A stretch of DNA of 64,000 nucleotides from Prorocentrum cordatum. Lineage: Eukaryota > Sar > Dinophyceae > Prorocentrales > Prorocentraceae. The stretch covers positions 372,442-436,441 of the forward strand of contig CAUYUJ010013914.1 in NCBI GenBank assembly GCA_963575745.1. The letters run 5' to 3'. Position numbers and translations under genes: made by a program. Under the pieces are notes generated by a model. The model had not been told where the DNA came from and made no database searches. It saw only the letters and a list, made by a program, of their open reading frames with translations. Of this stretch, positions 1 through 11,537 are shown piece by piece (the first letter of the stretch is position 1; each line of letters starts with the position of its first letter).

Positions 1-247
1 CGAGGGCTCGGAGGGCCCCGGGCCCTCTGAGAAGAGTGCTGTGTGAGCCTTCCCCGGCGTCGCAGGACAAACACTCGTGGAGAAGTCGTCGGTTCGAGAG
101 GCATTCTCGGAGGCACGAGACGAACATCTCAAACAAATGAGTCCCCGAAGCCTCCCCGGAGGCCGGAGAGCTTCTGAGAGAAGCGCCGCCGCCGTCCGAG
201 AAGACCTCTGCGCACGCTCTCTCACTTGCCCACCCCGGGCGCGCCAC
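1..247. other. No gene seen
   Basis: GC-rich sequence with short open frames on both strands but no recognisable motif, repeat or RNA gene. Confidence 0.4.
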
Positions 248-416
248 CAGAGCAAGAGCTCGACCACCAGACACGCCACAAGAGACCCCACCCTGCAACC
301 CCAAAATGTCAATGGATTCTTGGTGTGGGAGCGTCGCACACCCAAACCATCGAAACCCAAGAAACCCAGGCCCCCCTAGTAGCAAGCAAGGGGTTTCTTT
401 GCATGGGCTTCCACTG
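248..416 (+). mobile_element. Family C TA-flanked MITE, left end decayed
   Basis: The right end reads GGGCTTCCACTG followed by TA (417-418), like the right ends near 51664 and 18878. The interior shares CATCGAAACCCAAGAAACCC and GCAAGCAAGGGG with those copies. The left end (CAGAGCAAGAGCTCGACC) has drifted from CAGTGGAGGCCCGACC. CAGT termini next to TA recall Tc1/mariner-type MITEs; that class is inferred and no transposase is present. Confidence 0.55.
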
Positions 417-1430
417 TAGGGGCGCCAAACATGGCGATCAACCTTAGACGGCCAACCCCATTCTGTCGCGTTGCCAACTGGCGGCGGTGACACACCCGTG
501 TTGGCGGGCGCGCTGTGCCAACCCTCTTGCGAGCCCTCGGGGGGAGCCCTCGGGAGCCCAACGGGGCTGGTGTGACCCCGTGCTTGCCCCGTGGCCAAAG
601 GGGGGCTATGTGAACCAGTGTTGTCCATGACCGCCGCTCCAATACAGAGACCTTGTGACGCGAACAAAGTGGACGGCGCCAGATGCTCGTTCTGGGTGCA
701 CTCATGGGTCGATGTTGCGTCGCACGTCCGTCGCATTGAGACGAACCTCCTTCAAACGCGAGGCGACCCTGAGTCAAACTAGGGTCAAACTGGAGTCGAA
801 CTGGAGTCGAACAGATACGTTACATAGATCGGCCCCAGGAAGGTTCCCCAAACAAACATCGCAGGAATCCAAAAACCCGCTTTCTTCGAGGCGGTTATCC
901 GAAGGCCGCTCCCCCTTTACCCCCATCTTGGGCCTTGGAAGCAACAGAGCAACTTGTTTACCGATTCCGTTTCGCAATCTGTTTTGTCGGTTCTGGAGCC
1001 GTGTTTCATCCGGGTTCCGTCGCCTCTGTTCTTCTGGCTCCCATTCCAGTTCCAACCTGGCTCCCATTCCAGTTCCAACCCCAAAGCATGTATGTCATTC
1101 TCAGGGTACCATTCTATTACCGCCTCCATGTTCTGGAAACACCGTTTCGAACACGGCAGAACAAACATGCAATTCCGACTCTGGGGCCCAGAAAGCCCAG
1201 CACCCCCTTTGTTTGTGTCTTCTAGCAGGCGAAGAACGGTATAGCAGAAACTTTCCGCGATCGGGAGCGACAGTCCCAGCCCGGCTAGGAAGTTTGTACC
1301 CCCACCTGCCTTCGAAGGGAAACAAACGTCCCACCCCTGGAACAAGCGCACCCGATAGCGAAACCGTGTATGGCATATGCCTCTCTTCGTCAGCCAAGAC
1401 GCCAAGACTACGCCACGAATTTACGTATGT
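417..1430. other. Non-repetitive, no gene recognised
   Basis: Only short overlapping open frames on both strands. The one structure seen is a 23-bp direct duplication (CTGGCTCCCATTCCAGTTCC...) at about 1034-1080. Confidence 0.4.
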
Positions 1431-1521
1431 GTACATACATCTTAACATACATACAAACATACATACACACATCCATCCATCCATCCATCCATCCATCCAT
1501 ACATACATACATACATACAAC
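1431..1521. repeat. ACAT/CCAT tetranucleotide microsatellite
   Basis: Runs of ACAT, then ATCC, then ATAC units. Open frames across it are repeat translation. Confidence 0.9.
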
Positions 1522-1616
1522 ACACCACACATATGAAACTATAATCCGCCGACCCCTTGGGGATCATCGGCGTGTGAGATGCTTCCCCCTCCCCAAACCC
1601 CTCCCCCGGGAGCCCG

Positions 1617-3830
1617 GTCCGGTCGATTTGGAGGGGGGGGGGGTCCGGGACGAGCGATCCACGGGGCTTTTCCCGGCCCACGAGGGCCTCAAGACGGGCC
1701 ACGAAGCCCCCAAGAGGCTTCCAAGACGGCCCACGAAGGCTCCGAGACGCCAAACGACCGCTCCAAGACGCCCACGATGGCCCCAAGACGGGCCAAGAGG
1801 TCTCCAAGACGGCCTTGAGGTCCCAAATGAGCTTCCCAAGAGGGCCCAAAGAGTCTAAAATTGCTGATTTTCCAGAGTGTTTTTCGATGTTTTTTGCTTT
1901 TCCGCCTTTCCGGCTTCCCGACGCTCCAAGACGGCAAAGAGGCCCCAAAGATAGCCCCAAGATGGCCCAAGAGTCCCCCAAGACGGCCTCCAGACGGCCC
2001 AAGACGGCCCCAAGACGGCCCAAGAGGTCCCCAAGACGGCCCAAGAGGGCCGATTTGAAGGGGGGGGGGGTCCGGGACGAGCGATCCACGGGGCTTTTCC
2101 TGGCCCAAGAGGGCCTCAAGACGGGCCACGAAGCCCCCAAGAGGCTTCCAAGACGGCCCACGAAGGCTCCGAGACGCCAAACGACCGCTCCAAGACGCCC
2201 ACGATGGCCCCAAGACGGTCCAAGAGGTCTCCAAGACGGCCTTGAGGTCCCAAATGAGCTTCCCAAGAAGGCCCAAAGAGTCTAAAATTGCTGATTTTCC
2301 AGAATGTTTTTCGATGTTTTTTCCTTTTCCGCCTTTCCGGCTTCCCGACGCTCCAAGACGCGCGAAGAGGCCCCAAAGATAGCCCCAAGATGGCCCAAGA
2401 GTCCCGCAAGACGGCCTCCAGACGGCCCAAGACGGCCCCAAGACGGCCCAAGAGGTCCCCAAGACGGCCCAAGAGGGCCGATTTGGAGGGGGGGGGGGTC
2501 CGGGACGAGCGATCCACGGAGCTTTTCCTGGCCCAAGAGGGCCTCAAGACGGGCCACGAAGCCCCCAAGAGGCTTCCAAGACGGCCCACGAAGGCTCCGA
2601 GACGCCAAACGACCGCTCCAAGACGCCCACGATGGCCCCAAGACGGGCCAAGAGGTCTCCAAGACGGCCTTGAGGTCCCAAATGAGCTTCCCAAGAAGGC
2701 CCAAAGAGTCTAAAATTGCTGATTTTCCAGAGTGTTTTTCGATGTTTTTTCCTTTTCCGCCTTTCCGGCTTCCCGACGCTCCAAGACGCGCGAAGAGGCC
2801 CCAAAGATAGCCCCAAGATGGCCCAAGAGTCCCCCAAGACGGCCTCCAGACAGCCCAAGACGGCCCCAAGACGGCCCAAGAGGTCCCCAAGACGGCCCAA
2901 GAGAGCCGATTTGGAGGTGGGGAGGGGTCCGGGACGAGCGATCCACGAGGCTTTTCCTGGCCCAAGAGGGCCTCAAGACGGGCCACGAAGCCCCCAAGAG
3001 GCCTCCAAGACGGCCCACGAAGGCTCCGAGACGCCAAACGACCGCTCCAAGACGCCCACGATGGCCCCAAGACGGGCCAAGAGGTCTCCAAGACAGGCTT
3101 GAGGTCCCAAATGAGCTTCCCAAGAGGGCCCAAAGAGTCTAAAATCGCTGATCTTCCAGAGTGTTTTTCGATGTTTTTTGCTTTTCCGCCTTTCCGGCTT
3201 CCCGACGCTCCAAAACAGGCAAAGAGGCCCTAAAGATAGCCCCAAGATGGCCCAAGAGTCCCCCAAGACGGCCTCCAGACGGCCCAAGACGGCCCCAAGA
3301 CGGCCCAAGAGGTCACCAAAACGGCCCAAGAGGGCCGATTTGGAGGGGGGGAGGGGGCCGGGACGAGCGCACCACGGCCGGGACGAGCGGTTCACGGAGC
3401 TTTTCCGGGCCCAAGAGGGCCTCAAGATGGGCCAAGAAGCCCCCAAGAGGCCTCCAAGACGGCCCACGAAGGCCCCGAGACGCCAAACGACCGTTCCAAG
3501 ACGCCCAAGATGGCCCCAAGACGGGCCAAGAGGTCTCCAAGACGGCCCCCGAGGTCCCAAACAAGCCTCCCAAGAGGGCCCCAAGAGTCTAAAATTGTTG
3601 ATTTTCCATAGTGTTTTCCGATGTGTTTTGCTTTTCCGCCTTTTCGGCTTCCCGACGCTCCAAGACGCGCGGAAGAGGCCCCAAAGATGGCCCAAGAGGC
3701 CCCCAAGACGGCCTCCAGACGGCCCAGGACGGCCCAAAGACGGCCCAAGAGGTCCCCAAGACGGCCCAAGAGGGCTCCAAGACGGCACCACGAGGGGCCC
3801 AAGAGGGCGACCAAACATGTTGAAACTCTA
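1617..3830. repeat. 429-bp tandem satellite, five units
   Basis: The marker GCCGATTTGGAGGGGGG recurs at about 1622, 2050, 2479, 2907 and 3337, giving a period of 428-430 bp. Each unit has a GC-rich half made of degenerate CCAAGACGGCCCAAGAGG motifs and an AT-richer spacer (TCTAAAATTGCTGATTTTCC...GTTTTTCGATG). The last unit is diverged. Both strands stay open for hundreds of codons because the CCAAGACGG submotif lacks stops, so the predicted Pro/Arg-rich and Trp/Gly-rich proteins are artefacts. Related sequence in inverse orientation lies at 27830-28700. Confidence 0.9.
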
Positions 3831-4145
3831 GCTTTCTGCCCCCAGGAGCCCCAGGGGGCCCCAAGAGTGCCCCAAGAGGCCCCCGGAGGCCCTCACGAGG
3901 CCGCCCAGACGCCCCAAGGAACCCCCAAGAAGCACCCCAGAGGCTCCGAAACGGCCCCCGAGTGGCTCCAAAACTCGCAGTGTCGCTGTCCGCTCGGACC
4001 TCCCCGCGGAACTGCCCGAGACCCTCTGGCGGTGGCGGCGAACAGACACCAAACAAATATCACTCGCCTTTTCACCCCTTCGCAGCTTCTACTACCCCCA
4101 GATTGGCATAAACAAGGGGTCGGCGGTGTGGCGTAAGCCTAAGAA
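3831..4145. repeat. Degenerate GGCCCCAAGA-type tail of the satellite
   Basis: Short CCCAAGAGGCCCCC-like motifs continue to about 3975 and then fade into unique sequence. No gene seen. Confidence 0.5.
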
Positions 4146-4471
4146 TCATACAAACATACACGCATACATACATACATACATGCATGCATACATACATACA
4201 TGAACACGTATATACATGCATACAAACCTTCACACATACATATATATATACACACACGTATACATACATACATACATACATACATACCTACCTACCTACC
4301 TACATACCTACATACATACATACATACATACATACATACATACATACATGCAACATACATGCATACGTACATTCATATACACATACATACATACATACAT
4401 ACATACATGCATGCATGCATGCATGCATGCATGCATGCATGCATGCATGCATGCATACATACATACATACA

Positions 4472-4502
<31 letters not shown>

Positions 4503-4790
4503 GTATACATACATACATACATACATGCATGCATGCATGCATACATACCTACATACCTACCTACCTACCTACCTATCCCTACCTACCTATCTACCTGCAT
4601 ACGTACATACATATACACATATATATATATATATACATTCACACATTCCTACACACATACTGACGGACATACATGAATCCATTCATACATGCATGCATGC
4701 ATACATACATACATACATACACACACATGTATACATGCATGCATACATGCATACATGCACCTATATACATACACATATATACACGTGCAT
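4146..4790. repeat. ACAT / GCAT / CTAC microsatellite
   Basis: About 640 bp of ACAT, ATGC and CTAC tetranucleotides. The (ATGC)n stretch near 4407-4455 is self-complementary and could form a hairpin. All open frames here are Thr/Tyr/Ile/His or Met/Tyr/Val/Cys repeats. Confidence 0.95.
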
Positions 4791-4869
4791 CTGTATAGAG
4801 AGAGATAGAGAGAGATATCTGCCGACGACTGTTGTTCCTCAGGGAGGGTGGTGTATAACATCGCTGGCT

Positions 4870-5100
4870 CTTCGGCAGGATGACCATGAATCGAATCGAT
4901 AAATCGGATCGGCGATCAAAAGGAATCGGATCGGCGGAAATCGGCAGCCGAGTCGGGAGACATTGAATCGGCGGAAAACGGCAGGCTAAGAGGCCTCCGC
5001 TGAGAAATCCGAATCCACATCGGAATCCCCAGTCGAATCGAATCGAATTCGAAACCATCGAAATCGGATCGAATCGAATCGGAAGAATCGAAACGAGCCC
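4870..5100. repeat. GAATCG / ATCGGATCG degenerate minisatellite
   Basis: Repeated GAATCG, GGATCGG and ATCGAAT motifs. Isolated copies reappear near 5620-5650. Confidence 0.75.
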
Positions 5101-5379
5101 TGTCAGTGGCGACTTACACGCGGCCTCCCTCCCCGTGCGACCCAGAAGCCATCCACAGGAGGGCGCCTGTGCACATCTGTTGCGACGCCCAGACATCCGG
5201 CGCCTCCGAAAGGTGTGGCTTGCAAAGGGTGTGGCCTGCAACCGGCACTCCCGGGGCGGGCGGGAACCTCGATGGAGCTCTCCGCCGCGCCCCCGAGGGC
5301 TCGACGAGGCCAGCCTCGGGCCTCCCAGGCCCCCACGGCGCCGATCGCAAACCACAGCGCCCGCGTAGCCACGCCTTCT

Positions 5380-5586
5380 GAAGCCGCCGAGACGCGTGCT
5401 CGCCGGCAGCGCCTCCTGCACCGCGGGGGCGGCCAGCTCGCCGTCGGCGTCCGCGCGGATCTTGCCCTCCAGGTCCTCGCAGACGGCCTCGCTGGCCCGC
5501 AACTCGCCCTGGAAGCGCTCGATCTCGCGCTCGGCGGCCTCCACGCACGCCAGGTTCTCGCGGCGGGACGCCTCGAGTTTCTGCCT
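5380..5586 (-). CDS. Candidate coiled-coil exon (host gene?)
   Basis: On the minus strand an open stretch encodes a highly charged helical segment containing AEREIERFQGELRASEA and CEDLEGKIRADADGE, with leucines and alanines at heptad-like spacing, so it looks like coiled coil. It is preceded by a pyrimidine-rich CCTATTCCCACCAG, which fits a splice acceptor, and the helix pattern stops near CTTCAGAAG|GCGTGG, which could be one of the non-GT donors used by dinoflagellates. The flanking open sequence is not protein-like. No family is recognised. It could be one internal exon of a long-intron gene, or a retrocopy fragment. Start, end and splicing are inferred. Confidence 0.3.
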
Positions 5587-5589
5587 GGT

Positions 5590-6039
5590 GGGAATAGGAA
5601 TCAGGACCAACCAGCATCCACTCGGGATACGAATCGGATCGGAATCCGCGTCGGTACGGGCTGGGGGCGGCGCAGGGGGCGCCGCCAGGGGGCCCGGCGC
5701 AGACTCCAAGAACTCCGCGCGGAAATGCGAAAGCGTATCGGGTTTCCAGAACCGTATGGTGACAGACCGCGTGGTGATCTTGGAATCACCAACGACGTCA
5801 CCGCGCGGTCCGTCACCACACAGCACCGGGACTTTGGAGGCCCCAATCACCCCATAGATCCTCGGAAAATGGCCCGAATCCCAAAACCCTTCGGTGACCC
5901 AGAATCCCCACGATATTAATTGTGATTTCCAGCCATCCTGTGGTGTTGGGTCGACGTTTTGAAAAGACAATCCCCGCGTCTCTTCCCCTCCTCTCCCGCT
6001 CCCCCTCCTCACCCTCGCTACTTCTGCTTTCCGCATCGG
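5590..6039. other. No gene seen
   Basis: Mixed sequence with scattered GATCGGAAT motifs and a CT-rich stretch (5990-6015). Confidence 0.35.
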
Positions 6040-6965
6040 TCCACAACTTTGGTACACAACGCACACGTTTCGTGTCCGCGTAGGAAGCTCCATCGAATGC
6101 CCGAATGGCATGGTCAACGTGCGGTTCCCCGCCGAACGCATGTCCATTCCAGCACACTTCTCACACGCTTCGTGGCCACATTTGGAGCTCCACCGAAAGC
6201 CCCACTAGTAAGGTCCACGTGCTGCTCCCAACCCACATCATGTCAAGCCCGGACCCTCACACGCTTCGTGGCTCCATGAAGGAGCCTCACCGAAGTCGCC
6301 AGTGGCAGGGTCCACATACGTCTCCCCGCCCGCCGCATGTCCATGTCGGCGGATCCCTCTGTCGCTTCGTGGGCCCATAAGGATCCCCACCGAAGGCCCT
6401 TGTGGCAAGGTCATGATGCGGCTCCCCGCCCACCGCATGTCCGTGCCGGCACACCCCATCACGTGCGTCGTGGCTCTATATGGAACTCCACCGAGGGCCT
6501 CCGTGGCAAATTCCAAATGCGTTTCCCCGCCAACCGCATGTCCAATGTCGGCGCACGTCTCGAACGCTTCGTAGCCCCATAGGGAGCTCCACCTGAAGCC
6601 CCAGCGGCAGGGTCCAGATGCGGTTCCCCGCCCACCGCATCTCCAATGTCGGCACACCTCTCGAACGCTTCGTAGCCCCATAGGGAGCTCCACCTGAAGC
6701 CCCAGTGGCCAACCGCATGTCAATTTCGGCACACTGGTCACACGCTTCGTGGGCCCACAGGGAACTCCACAAAACGCCCCGTTGGCAGGGTCCACGCGCG
6801 GTCCCCCGCCCACCAGGTGCCCATTTCGGCACACCCCTCACGCGCGCCGCGGCCTTATAAGGAGCTCCACCGAGGGCCCCAGCGGCAGAGTTTGCATGCG
6901 GCCCCCGCCCGCCGCCTCGGAATTCCGGCACACCCCTCGCACGCTGCGTGGCCCCATGAAGAGGA
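6040..6965. repeat. ~100-bp tandem satellite, nine units
   Basis: The anchor CCGCATGTCC(A/G)TGTCGG recurs at about 6137, 6238, 6334, 6434, 6535, 6635, 6713, 6814 and 6912. Units contain GGAGCTCCACCGA, GGCAGGGTCCA and CACGCTTCGTGG. The 78-bp step before 6713 marks a partly deleted unit. Units differ by roughly 20-30%, so the array is old. Confidence 0.88.
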
Positions 6966-7203
6966 GGACGCCGGCCCAATGCGATCGCGAGGTCTCCCCT
7001 GCGCTCTGCCTCCAAGAGCTGCCCGACGCCCGCGCGTTCTGCCCAGCGCTTGGCCCGGTGTCAGCCACCTGTGATCGTTGCTCCTCGCCGCGGACACCCA
7101 GCGCGCGTCGCCGGGACTCTTTCGGGGCGACCGGCTCGCGTCGCGGGAACTCCGCAGTGCGCGGTGCAAAGAGCCGCGGTCACAGGGGCGCAAGAACAAC
7201 GAG

Positions 7204-7330
7204 GGGATACATTTATATATATACATACAAATATATGTGTATATATGTGTAAACATGTAGATATACATATGACACACGTTCACACACATTCACAGTCACA
7301 CACACACACCAACAACAACATCAACAACAA

Positions 7331-7361
<31 letters not shown>

Positions 7362-7520
7362 ATCAGCAACAACAACATCAACAATTACAACAACAACTAC
7401 AACAACGACAACAGCAGCAGCAGCAACAACAACAGCAACAACAACAACAACAGCAACAACAGCAGCAACAACAACTACAGCAACAGCAGCAGCAACAGCA
7501 ACAGCAACAACAACACGAAC
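7204..7520. repeat. TA/TG-rich then CAA/CAG trinucleotide tract
   Basis: TATATA/TGTATA alternation (7204-7290) is followed by about 215 bp of interrupted CAA and CAG triplets (7305-7520). Asn/Ser, Gln and Val frames across it are microsatellite translation. Confidence 0.9.
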
Positions 7521-7834
7521 AACAACGGGGCCTGGGATTCGGGCCACCGCGGGCCAGGCGGGCAGCGACGCACCGCCGCGCACTGGAAGCAAGGAGCGGG
7601 GTGAAAGAGCTGGGAGGGAAGTGTGCACGACATTGGCGGCGCATGTGGCTCGCACCACACAATGACCCCCCCCCCCGCGAACCCAACTGCTGCTCGACCC
7701 CAGTCCTGGCCGCAGGCCTTCTCCTGGCCCGCTCCTGCTTCGCTCGCACCTGCCCCGCGAGACTCGAAGCCTTCGCCAGGAGAATCGCCTCCGCCAGCGG
7801 TCGTTACCCGAAGGCGGGGGGGGTTGGGCGTGGC

Positions 7835-7984
7835 TTAATGGGGGGGTCACAAATGGGGGATCAGAAAAGGTCCCCTTTCGTACCCCTTTCGGGCCCCTCC
7901 AGAGCCCCAGGGGGCTCGTTTAGGTACCGTTTGGGTACCTTTTCGAACCACCCTCGCCACCCCCCCATCTATGACCCCCCATTA
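7835..7984. mobile_element. Small fold-back element
   Basis: TTAATGGGGGGGTCACAAAT at the left is matched by the reverse complement of ATCTATGACCCCCCATTA at the right, enclosing about 110 bp with further internal symmetry (AGGTCCCCTTT / AGGTACCGTTT). No target duplication is evident. It is probably a MITE, but a chance palindrome between G- and C-runs is possible. Confidence 0.5.
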
Positions 7985-8944
7985 CGCGGCGCCCAAGGGG
8001 GGGTGGGAGCTTGGGCCCCGGGCGGGGTGGGACACAGAGAGGCGGGGGTGTGGTGCGTTCGCCAAAATATGCGCGCGGGCACCAGCATGTGGAGGGCGGT
8101 CCACGCCCCCCCCCCCTTCGCACGACCGTTACCAGTACGCGGGGTCGGGGATGGGGGAAGGCAATTGGTCTGGGTTTCGACCTTTACGCACAAGAAGATT
8201 TTCTGGGCAACCCTGGGACGTTCTCGGCGAGGCGCAGCTGCTAGCACGCATCCCGAGGCCAAGAAACCCCGCCTATTCGCCACGCGATGTGGTTGCCATA
8301 CCGTTTGGGGACTGCCAACTTTTTTTTGGAGATACGGCGTATCGACAAAAACAGCAACATCGCAAAACATCGCAACCACTGTCCCATTTGTCTGCAGCAT
8401 GTTTCGAACTGGATTGATGTGTGCGGGTCCAGGCAGGGGCCCGACACAAACTGCGAGAAGTCACCCAGCTCGAATCATTGCGACGCCAGGATCTCAGGTT
8501 TACGCCTGCGCAATTGTCCTACTCCCTTCCAAGACACGCGGCGTCCTGAATTTTGCAATACGCGGTCTCCCGAAATCCCAACCTTTTCCCAGAACCGGCT
8601 TTTCAACCTGAATCATTTTCCCGAAGCTCTAAGGGCCCCCATGGAGGCCAAAAGTACAGCCAAACGTATTCAAAAAGCGTACGAAATAGCAGTAGCACGC
8701 GTCGCGGGTTCGTTCTGTGCCAGTTCTGTGGCAACTCATGGGAGCCTCCCACGCCATCTTGTTGGCTCTTGCGGATCGACACCCGCCGACGCGAATCGAC
8801 GCTGCATCGACGCTAATTGAGGCCACACGACGCCAAACCGGCGCTATCCCAATGGGTACCCGACGCCACTCGGGCGCCTCCTGAGCCCGCCGCGGGCGGA
8901 GAGCAGCCTGACAGGCTCGAGCAGCGCAGCCCAACAGAAGCACG
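7985..8944. other. Non-repetitive, no gene recognised
   Basis: Open frames overlap on both strands without recognisable motifs. The end (8700-8820) carries weak GCATCGACGC motifs like the GCATCGGCGATGC family. Confidence 0.35.
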
Positions 8945-9147
8945 ACGATGTATTCACTCCTCCCCCTCCTCCACCTCCTCCTCCCCCTCTTCCTCCTCTT
9001 CCTCCCCCTCCCCCTCCCCCTCCTCCTCCACCTCCTCCTCCTCCTCCTCCTACTCCTCCTACTCCTCCCCCTCCTCCTCCTCCTCCTCCTCCTCCTCCTC
9101 CTCCTCCTCCTCGTCCTCCTCCTCCTCCTCCTCCTCCTCCTCCTCAC
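8945..9147. repeat. (CCT)n polypyrimidine tract
   Basis: About 200 bp of CCT/TCC triplets with strict strand asymmetry. Confidence 0.95.
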
Positions 9148-9307
9148 ATTTTGTACGCCTATTACGCCCTGTGGGGACGGGCGGCCAGTGGCCAGCCCCG
9201 CCCTGTCAGAAAGAGAAGTGAAACCAGAAAGCTTGAGACAGAGGGGTCCCGTCGAGACGATGTTTTGCCACCGCCCCGGCTCAAGTGAAATAGGATCTCT
9301 GCCCCGA

Positions 9308-9492
9308 GGAGGAGGAGGAGGAGGAGGAGGAGGAGGAGGAGGAGGAGGAGGAGGAGGAGGACCCTACGTTTAGCCCCTCCCCGCCCAAAGCGGAACGCCT
9401 GGAGCTTGGACAAGCGCTGCCAAACCTGGGAGGAAGAGGCGGTGGAGGAGGAGGAGGAGGAGGAGGAGGCGGTGGAGGAGGAGGCGGAGGGT
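9308..9492. repeat. (GGA)n polypurine tracts
   Basis: Two tracts (9308-9361 and 9423-9492) of opposite strand bias to the CCT tract 160 bp upstream, so they could pair with it. Confidence 0.92.
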
Positions 9493-9546
9493 CCTGCGGG
9501 CGGTTCGGCGGGGGAACCTCTGAGAGTCCAGGGTCGCTCCAGGGCC

Positions 9547-9861
9547 TGACCCGTGCCTCCAGGCAGTATCCCTCGCTTGAGTTTGCCCAGGCCCCTGAAC
9601 TTAGGGTCTGGGCGGCGCACGGGATCACGCGGCTTAGAAGCCCGACTGGCCGCCATCGCTCCGCAACCCGCACAGTACAGCACCTGGCACACCACCATCC
9701 ACAGCTTGGGCGGCCCAAAGGATGTGTTGGCACTCAGGCTTCAGCGCGGCACTACGAAACGAACGCATGGACTCCGACAGGTTTCGGCACGCCGTCTTAC
9801 ATAAGAGCTGGCTCACCGATCCGTGGCAGGACACACAGCGCCAAACACCCCAAACGCACAC
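9547..9861 (-). pseudogene. LINE-2 C-terminal CxxC module
   Basis: VWRCVSCHGSVSQLLC is followed by PECQHILWAAQAVDGG and, after a frameshift near 9.70 kb, VLYCAGCGAMAASRASKPRD. The WRCxxC plus later CxxCG pattern has a counterpart in LINE-1 (IWRCAVC and LFICLRCKCYSSG). It probably forms a zinc-binding tail downstream of RNase H. The frame runs into GGA tracts, which mark the element's 3' side. Confidence 0.65.
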
Positions 9862-9882
9862 CAGACTGCGCGGCCGACGCGC

Positions 9883-10452
9883 TTAGGGGGGCAGGGGAGG
9901 GGGGAGGGGCACCCGCTCCAGGGAACCATACAACTCTTTAGTCGGTGTCCATAAGTCAAGCGCAACTGTCATAGCTAATGTTGCCCAATTGAACAACTCC
10001 GAGCTCTTGTTAAAGGCATCTGAATCATCGGCAGAAAGATAACTGTTGTAGGCTGCGTATTTAGCCTTGCTGTCCGGATGGGCACCGCCACGGATTAGCA
10101 GCGGTTCCTGGGGCGACAAAGCATCCGACTTCTGTTTGTAAGCCTTCCATTTCTGCAGATCTACTCTCAGAGACCCTGCAAGTCTCCAATAGGCTGCACG
10201 AGCGTTGGCAAGACAGCGTGTTCTGAATAAGTCGGTGGCACCATCGATGAGGCTCCGACAGTCCACGTGCGGGGTGGAGGAAACCGCTGCTACAACTCCG
10301 AAGTGTTCTGCTGCCGGTGCTGTTTGGTTGAACGCAGAGGGCATGGGCCCCTGGGTCCGTCTCAAAAAGCCCCCGTCCTCATTGACTTGACAAACGCACC
10401 AGCCCGCACGGGTCACTCCAGATTTGTCCCCATGGAAGGAGCTACCACCCAA
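9883..10452 (-). pseudogene. LINE-2 RNase H domain
   Basis: LGGSSFHGDKSGVTRAGWCV matches the first strands of an RNase H domain, but the usual D-G-S at the first catalytic position reads G-G-S. The second and third acidic residues are in place (PAAEHFGVVAAV and VDCRSLIDGA), and GAHPDSKAKYAA fits the last catalytic Asp helix. It would have degraded RNA in the RNA-DNA hybrid. The domain is intact in frame for about 189 residues but probably inactive. Confidence 0.75.
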
Positions 10453-10504
10453 AACTAAATAGCTCCCTTCACGGTTCTACTTCGACACATTGCTCATCAC
10501 GGCA

Positions 10505-11537
10505 CTAGAATAATGGAAGCCAGGACAAGGATGGGCAACCAGAGGTGGGTGAAGAGCGGATCTGCCTCCCCCGTGTGCTCCGCCATCTCCAATATATCCT
10601 GATCGAGTCTTTCCCGCTCCGCTTCGAAGTGTGGCCATGTCCGCGCGCAGTGATGCGCGCCGTCTGATCGCAAACAGTGATTGCTGTTGCCGTCAGCGTT
10701 GCACCCCCTCTCCTAAGGTCTACAGCCATGGTGTAGCCCCCAGAGAACACGGCCACCAGGAAACGTTTCTGGCTCGCTGACACCTCCTTACCTGCAAGCA
10801 ATCGGCGCGCTGGGACGCGCCACAGACCTCTCGCGATTATCTGTTGGGCCCTGTCATTTGTGTGATCTTCAAGCTTCGACGTTGGAGCACGCTGCAAAAA
10901 GGCGCCCCCCCGGTCCTTCGCGAAATGCTGAGCAAGAGTACATGGGCCATCCTGGGTAAGCGACCGCCGAACGCCCCGACGACTGACCATGATAGCTGGC
11001 CCGTCCGACCCATTCCCTGCCCCCCGCATCCAGAGGCGCGCGTCGGCGAGAGGCCCCGTCGATCGCCGCGGCCAAGAGACCTTCTCAGGAAGATCGCTGC
11101 GGCTTGCCGCCGCACTTTGCAAAACCGCTTCAACGCACTGGCCGCAATGCGCATAGGGGTCGCGGGCAGGGAAGAGATGCACGCCAATATCACGCGACCC
11201 CGCTCGTGAAATCCCAGGGGGCCCGGCAGCCATGGAGCCCCGGGGCGCCCACCCTTTCGGGGTGTAGCCAGAGACTTCGCCCCCGTGCGTCACTGCGCTC
11301 TGCAGTCCAATAAAGAAAGCTTAGCCTTGGTAGATTTGGGAGCCTTGGTGGCCTTGAGCTTCCCCGGCCTGGCGGACGCGTGCTGGGGGCGCTCGTTGCG
11401 AATCCGCCTGGGGTTCGAAGTTTGTGCTTCCCAAAACTGCAGTCCACGCCCAGGTTCCAGGGGGCGCCATCAGGGGGCACCTGCCAGGACCCCCGCGGCT
11501 GCACTCGCTGCTTCAACCAAGGCTGGGAGGGATCCAA
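10505..11537 (-). pseudogene. LINE-2 ORF2 post-RT (thumb) region
   Basis: The segment opens with WNLGVDCSFGKHKLRTPGG, which aligns with VNLGVDFCAGRSARVSG of LINE-1 at the same position after the RT core. It then shifts frame near 11.25 kb into SSLPATPMRIAASALKRFCK, and again into Ser/Arg-rich sequence. The remainder has only weak similarity to the matching part of LINE-1. Confidence 0.6.

Noticed and set aside
1617-3830. Long Pro/Arg-rich and Trp/Gly-rich open frames on both strands
   Set aside because: They follow the 429-bp satellite; openness is explained by the stop-free CCAAGACGG motif.
10843-11210. Plus-strand protein opposite LINE-2
   Set aside because: A shadow of the minus-strand post-RT region with no motifs of its own.
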